Shown here piece after piece: positions 60,478-64,000 of a stretch of 64,000 nt of DNA. The notes below the pieces were generated by a model. It worked only from the letters and a program-made list of their open reading frames with translations. It was not told the origin of the DNA and did not search any database. The position numbers and the translations under genes are program-made. This DNA comes from UBA1672 sp964351365 (GTDB lineage: Bacteria > Pseudomonadota > Alphaproteobacteria > Micavibrionales > Micavibrionaceae). The stretch's first letter is position 1, and each line of letters opens with the position of its first letter. The stretch is taken from NCBI GenBank assembly GCA_964351365.1, contig CAYGNP010000008.1:1-64000 (forward strand). Direction: 5' to 3'.

Positions 60478-61044
60478 ATGATGAAAAATACAGCAAATGA
60501 TCATTATGTATCGCAGGAAGAGGAATGGTGTTCTTTGGCCGTGAGTGCGCAAAAGGGCGATAAAAGAGCCTATTCAAAATTGCTTGGTGATGTTGTGCCG
60601 TATATTCGAAGCCGAATTTCAGGTGGGCTGGCTAATCCTGACTGGGTGGATGATATTACACAGGATATTCTAATTTCTGTTCATAAGTCACTCCATACGT
60701 ACAGTGCGGACAGGCCTTTTAAGCCCTGGCTTTCGGCGATTATTCAGTTCAGACGTACGGATTTTTTGCGTAAACATTACAAAATTAAGAAAATTAAGGA
60801 AACTTCGCAGGAAAATTCACAAATTTTTGAACAAAATGTAACCAGTTCGGAGCATTTGGGCGAATTAAAGGATATTGAGATCGCAATTGCGTCTTTGCCA
60901 GAAAATCAACAAAAGATCTTCAGATTAATGAAGGTTGAAGGGTATAGCGCGAAAGAGGTGGCTGAGGAGATGGATATGAGTGAGTCTGCCGTAAAGGTCT
61001 CTGCGCATAGAACAACGAATAAATTGAAGGATATTTTAGGGTAA
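60478..61044 (+). CDS. ECF sigma factor (SigF/NrsF-partner type)
   Basis: 188 residues. Region 2 at about 17-90 (VDDITQDILISVHKSLHTYS, FKPWLSAIIQFRRTDFLRKH) and region 4 at about 130-186 (SLPENQQKIFRLMKVEGYSA, SESAVKVSAHRTTNKLK). Adjacent to an NrsF/DUF1109 membrane protein gene, overlapping by one base, which is the classic sigma/anti-sigma pairing. Confidence 0.92.
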   Translation: MMKNTANDHYVSQEEEWCSLAVSAQKGDKRAYSKLLGDVVPYIRSRISGGLANPDWVDDITQDILISVHKSLHTYSADRPFKPWLSAIIQFRRTDFLRKHYKIKKIKETSQENSQIFEQNVTSSEHLGELKDIEIAIASLPENQQKIFRLMKVEGYSAKEVAEEMDMSESAVKVSAHRTTNKLKDILG

Positions 61045-61688
61045 TGAGTACGGGTGAACATAATACGCAGAGTTTAATCGATTCCCTGTCTTCAGATTTG
61101 AAGGAGGTTAAGGTTTGCTGTCATCCTTTAAAGAAAGCTCTGCCGTGGATCTTGGGTTCTTTTATTTATCTGGCTCTGGGTGTTTTTGTATTTGGCGTTC
61201 GATTCGATATGGGGGAGAGGCTGCTTGACTCGACGTATCTATTCGAGATGGGTTTGATTGTTGCCATGTCATTTAGCGCGGCTCTTTGTTCTTTGTGGCT
61301 CAGTGTACCTGATATGCGTGGGCAGAGGTGGATGCTTGCAGTTCCTATTACATTCTTTGGTGCTTTGGTCTTCTGGATTGCATTAAGGTTTGTTTTTGAC
61401 TTGGGTGATATGCCCCATATTGGGTGGCATCATTGCCTAAATGAAGCCATTATCTTTGGTGCTATACCCGCTGCTGCGCTTTGTTTTTTGAGCTCGCGCG
61501 GAAAAACAACGCAGCCTGGAATGATGCTGTTTATGAATGTCATTGCGATCGGCGGGCTGGGTTATATTGGTTTACGCATTGTATGCGGTTCCGATGACAT
61601 TGGGCATTTGTTTGTGTTTCATTTTTTCCCTTATATTGTTATTGGATTGTTTATATCTGCTTTAGGTCGGCGAATTTACCGCTGGTAA
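61044..61688 (+). CDS. NrsF/DUF1109-like anti-sigma membrane protein
   Basis: 214 residues, six hydrophobic helices, N-terminus cytoplasmic. Pattern LKEVKVCCHPLKKALPWILG, GMPHIGWHHCL-like loop (GDMPHIGWHHCLNEA) and final LRIVCGSDDIGHLFVFHFFP match DUF1109/NrsF. In Caulobacter NrsF holds SigF until its conserved cysteines react to heavy metals or chromate; cysteines VCC, HHC and IVC are present here. Confidence 0.85.
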   Translation: MSTGEHNTQSLIDSLSSDLKEVKVCCHPLKKALPWILGSFIYLALGVFVFGVRFDMGERLLDSTYLFEMGLIVAMSFSAALCSLWLSVPDMRGQRWMLAVPITFFGALVFWIALRFVFDLGDMPHIGWHHCLNEAIIFGAIPAAALCFLSSRGKTTQPGMMLFMNVIAIGGLGYIGLRIVCGSDDIGHLFVFHFFPYIVIGLFISALGRRIYRW

Positions 61689-61737
61689 GGTGCTCTTAAA
61701 TCTTCTAAGTTTAACTGCTATTCGGAGGATTTGGTTC

Positions 61738-62034
61738 ATGAAAGTTAAGATTTATAGGCCTAGCAAAAATGTTATGCAGTCTGGTCGTGGGCGCGGCGAG
61801 CACTGGGTTTTGGAGTATGAAACACCATCCAAGAGAAGTGCTGAGCCGCTCATGGGGTGGACTGCTTCGGGCGATACGCTTAATCAGGTCAGATTAAAAT
61901 TTGATAGCCGTGAGCAAGCCATTGCCTTTGCAGAGAAAAAGGGTTGGGCTTATGATGTGAGTGCGGCGCAAGAGCGCAGTATAAAACCGCGTAATTATAG
62001 TGATAATTTTAAGTACGTTCCTCATAAAAATTAG
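61738..62034 (+). CDS. NDUFS4-type NADH:ubiquinone oxidoreductase accessory subunit
   Basis: 98 residues from ATG 61738 (CGGAGGA 9 bases upstream). KVKIYRPSKNVMQSGRGRGE, GWTASGDTLNQVRLKFDSRE and QAIAFAEKKGWAYDV match the 18-kDa subunit of complex I, shared by alphaproteobacteria and mitochondria. Not near nuo genes, as usual for this subunit. Confidence 0.93.
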   Translation: MKVKIYRPSKNVMQSGRGRGEHWVLEYETPSKRSAEPLMGWTASGDTLNQVRLKFDSREQAIAFAEKKGWAYDVSAAQERSIKPRNYSDNFKYVPHKN

Positions 62035-62083
62035 AAAAACACTTGATTTTACAATGGGTTTTGTGAGTAATATGCCCTTGAGT

Positions 62084-62160
<77 letters not shown>

Positions 62161-62178
62161 TCTCAAGATATGTTATGG

Positions 62179-62207
62179 CAACTTTTAAAGTTGACTTTAA
62201 TTTTTTT
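62179..62207 (+). terminator. Possible terminator after tRNA-Arg
   Basis: CAACTTT-T-AAAGTTG (62179-62193) followed after seven bases by TTTTTTT. The A+T-rich stem is weak. Rest of the 62161-62335 gap shows no further feature. Confidence 0.35.
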
Positions 62208-62335
62208 GTGATTTAATTATTATTATGTATGTTTTAAATCGAAGTAGACAGGTTCTTTATACTCTTCTTTAGAAAAGAGATGATCTTAAGTCTATCATTA
62301 ATTCTATTATTAGCAGGTTGAGCGTTGAGGGATAA

Positions 62336-63451
62336 ATGTATTTCAAATATGGTTTTTTCACCTTTTTAATTATATTTTTGGTTTCGTTTTCGGTGAGTGT
62401 TAAAGCTCAGTCGATATCTTTAGACGGGTTTTGGACTATTGAGGTTGTAAAATCCTTAGGAAAAGAAGAGCCAAGAACTATTAAGGTAGATGCTATTTTG
62501 TCATCGAACTATGGTAAGTTGTCAATAGAGCCGGGGCTTTTAATTTCACCAGAGGATACAACGTGTTATTACTATTTTGAGCATGTGAACGGTGTTATTA
62601 AAAATATTGTTTTAAAGCCTGGTCCCAAGACGCAGACCTGCGAGCTAAAGCCTGAAATTAGTTTTGCGAAAATAGATGATAATCAGCTCAATGTTCTCAT
62701 AAATTCTGATGTTATACAAATTAACGAAGTGATATCTCTCTCTCGGCGTCATGGGCCTATACCTGATACTGTTCAATCAAAAATTCCAAACGGATTTAAT
62801 ATTCAGGATGTTGATATTTTAATGCCACAGGAATTGGCAGAATTTGTTTTGCTTCAAAAAAAGGGATATCAAAGAGACAGGGTTACAAAATACTTTAAAG
62901 GCATGGGTTGGAAGCAGGCTTATGTGAATTACACTAATGGTGATAGTCAGGTATTCGTGCTGTATTCGGTTGTTTCAGAGTTTGATGAGGGAGAAGTTAT
63001 GCCCCATGTTGTTCTTATCTCTAGGCATGTTAAAATGGGAGCTGAGAAAGCTATTGGGATTGATTTGTTGAATGCGTCGCTGGATAAAAAATATGGTGTC
63101 AAGGTGGGGCTTGATCCAACACGATTTTACGACCGTGAAGGCAATATCGTGCCAGATTTAAATGAAATGTCTTGCGATGAGGAGACGAATTTACAGAAGG
63201 TTTCTGTGAGCGTTTTTTCTGCTGATGGGCGGCAGAGGTCACGTTCAATATATCCTGGTTGTGGCTCTGAGGCTCAGATTCAGACAGAATATGATCAATT
63301 GGCGGGGTATGTTGCAACATATGATATTACTCTTTGGAACTTTGATGTATTGATCGAAAATGATTGGCAGAGGCTTGCGGTGCAGTGTATAGACGAGGCG
63401 AAGCGTTTCCTTTCTGTTTTGGACGCTTCAAAAGCAGATATTGATCTCTGA
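62336..63451 (+). CDS. Secreted protein of unknown function
   Basis: 371 residues with a signal peptide (ending VKA near 24). Beta-rich first half (SLDGFWTIEVVKS) and a second half with HVVLISRHVKMGAEKAIGID. Five cysteines. A+T-rich relative to neighbours. Monocistronic before the rpsD promoter. Family not recognised. Confidence 0.6.
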   Translation: MYFKYGFFTFLIIFLVSFSVSVKAQSISLDGFWTIEVVKSLGKEEPRTIKVDAILSSNYGKLSIEPGLLISPEDTTCYYYFEHVNGVIKNIVLKPGPKTQTCELKPEISFAKIDDNQLNVLINSDVIQINEVISLSRRHGPIPDTVQSKIPNGFNIQDVDILMPQELAEFVLLQKKGYQRDRVTKYFKGMGWKQAYVNYTNGDSQVFVLYSVVSEFDEGEVMPHVVLISRHVKMGAEKAIGIDLLNASLDKKYGVKVGLDPTRFYDREGNIVPDLNEMSCDEETNLQKVSVSVFSADGRQRSRSIYPGCGSEAQIQTEYDQLAGYVATYDITLWNFDVLIENDWQRLAVQCIDEAKRFLSVLDASKADIDL

Positions 63452-63464
63452 TGCACAAAATTAT

Positions 63465-63492
63465 TTGACTTTTGGGTCAAAATCACTATAAA
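63465..63492 (+). promoter_or_regulatory. rpsD promoter
   Basis: -35 TTGACT (63465-63470) and -10 TATAAA (63487-63492), 16 bases apart. Leaves a leader of about 100 bases before rpsD. Confidence 0.65.
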
Positions 63493-63513
63493 TCCCTGTA
63501 TTCCTGAGAAAGA

Positions 63514-63549
63514 AAGGGCACGGTGCCCTTCGTTGAATGGTTCATTCAA
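63514..63549 (+). promoter_or_regulatory. Two consecutive hairpins in the rpsD leader
   Basis: AAGGGCAC-G-GTGCCCTT (63514-63530) and TTGAATG-GTT-CATTCAA (63533-63549), both perfect, 2 bases apart. Not followed by a T run. Candidate S4 autoregulation or stability structure; an exact match to the known E. coli S4 pseudoknot is not seen. Confidence 0.45.
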
Positions 63550-63597
63550 ACCTGTTTTGGTCTATCGGGACAATATTTTTAAATAAAGGAAAACATT

Positions 63598-64000
63598 ATG
63601 AGTGGAAAAAGAGTCCAGTCAAAACATAAGCTAGACCGCCGTATTGGCGCTAACATCTGGGGTCGTCCCAAATCTCCGTATAACAAACGCCAAACTGGCC
63701 CGGGTATGCATGGTGCACGCCGCGGCAAGCCTACAGATTACGGTTTGCAGCTTATGGCCAAGCAAAAGCTTAAGGGCTATTATGGTTCTATCGGTGAAAA
63801 ACAATTCCGTAGCTATTATAAAGAGGCTAATCGCTTGAAGGGTGATACCGGTCAAAACCTTATTGGGTTGCTTGAGCGCCGCCTTGATGCGGTGGTTTAC
63901 CGCGCATGTATCGTGCCGACTGTGTTTGCTGCGCGTCAGTTTGTGAACCACAAGCATGTGACTGTAAACGGCCAGATTGTGAATATCCCGTCGTATCAGG
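63598..64000 (+). CDS. rpsD: 30S ribosomal protein S4, 5' part
   Basis: First 134 codons, cut by the window edge. MSGKRVQSKHKLDRRIGANI, GRPKSPYNKRQTGPGMHG, QKLKGYYGSIGEKQFRSYYK and ERRLDAVVYRACIVPTVFAA are typical of alphaproteobacterial S4 without the N-terminal zinc cysteines. AAAGGA precedes the ATG. S4 starts 30S assembly and can repress its own operon. Confidence 0.97.
   Translation, partial: MSGKRVQSKHKLDRRIGANIWGRPKSPYNKRQTGPGMHGARRGKPTDYGLQLMAKQKLKGYYGSIGEKQFRSYYKEANRLKGDTGQNLIGLLERRLDAVVYRACIVPTVFAARQFVNHKHVTVNGQIVNIPSYQ

Overview
The window is chromosomal DNA of an alphaproteobacterium. The main evidence is conserved gene order: fabA-fabB-fabI, a suf operon led by an Rrf2 regulator, and the long block miaB / phoH-ybeY-corC-lnt-XRE-metK-trmB-rimP-nusA-infB-rbfA-truB-rpsO-pnp. 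Further support comes from an NDUFS4-type complex I protein, a SigF/NrsF-type ECF pair, a DUF1491 protein and a Cys-nucleophile PHA depolymerase. The genus cannot be read from the sequence; a deep-branching, predatory or environmental lineage of the Micavibrio type would fit. A run of ten N at 34728-34737 shows a draft assembly.

Layout. 1-1864 (+): tail of a metal-efflux module (RND pump C-terminus, small secreted protein, LspA, CDF-like transporter, UmuD-like S24 protein). 2138-7586 (-): gatC-gatA-gatB with three unrelated small genes inserted, a TerD-domain membrane protein coupled to gatB, and a truncated macro-domain gene. 7658-16107: ruvX, a zinc peptidase, PHA depolymerase with a histone H1-like tail, rpmB, tgt, a degenerate GGDEF protein, fur, DUF1491, entericidin, prfC. 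16268-23702 (+): suf operon (regulator, sufB, sufC, sufD, sufS, sufT, sufA) stuffed with small membrane or secreted genes. 23754-25007: tandem paralogues of unknown family. 25004-31507: dusA, SH3 protein, then fabA-fabB-csaA-fabI. 31504-51038, mostly (-): GDPD, pnp, rpsO, truB, rbfA, infB, nusA, rimP, trmB, metK, lnt, corC, a perfect parS site, ybeY, phoH, miaB. 51084-64000, mostly (+): dehydrogenase, AGCS carrier, HAD hydrolase, patatin, MsbA, hydrolase, CBS, DUF192, tRNA-Pro, ECF sigma with its NrsF-like membrane partner, NDUFS4, tRNA-Arg and the start of rpsD.

The housekeeping content covers translation (GatCAB, RF3, L28, S15, S4, IF2, RbfA, RimP), tRNA modification (Tgt, DusA, MiaB, TruB, TrmB), RNA decay (PNPase, YbeY), Fe-S assembly, fatty acid synthesis and envelope lipoprotein maturation (LspA, Lnt). 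The most unusual points are the TerD domain split by a membrane segment, the PhaZ/H1-like tail with its own ribosome binding site, a Tgt lacking the zinc cysteines, the parS site, paired operators before suf, and repeated insertion of orphan secreted or membrane genes into essential operons. I found no CRISPR array, insertion sequence or prophage. No gene-free stretch exceeds about 300 bases.
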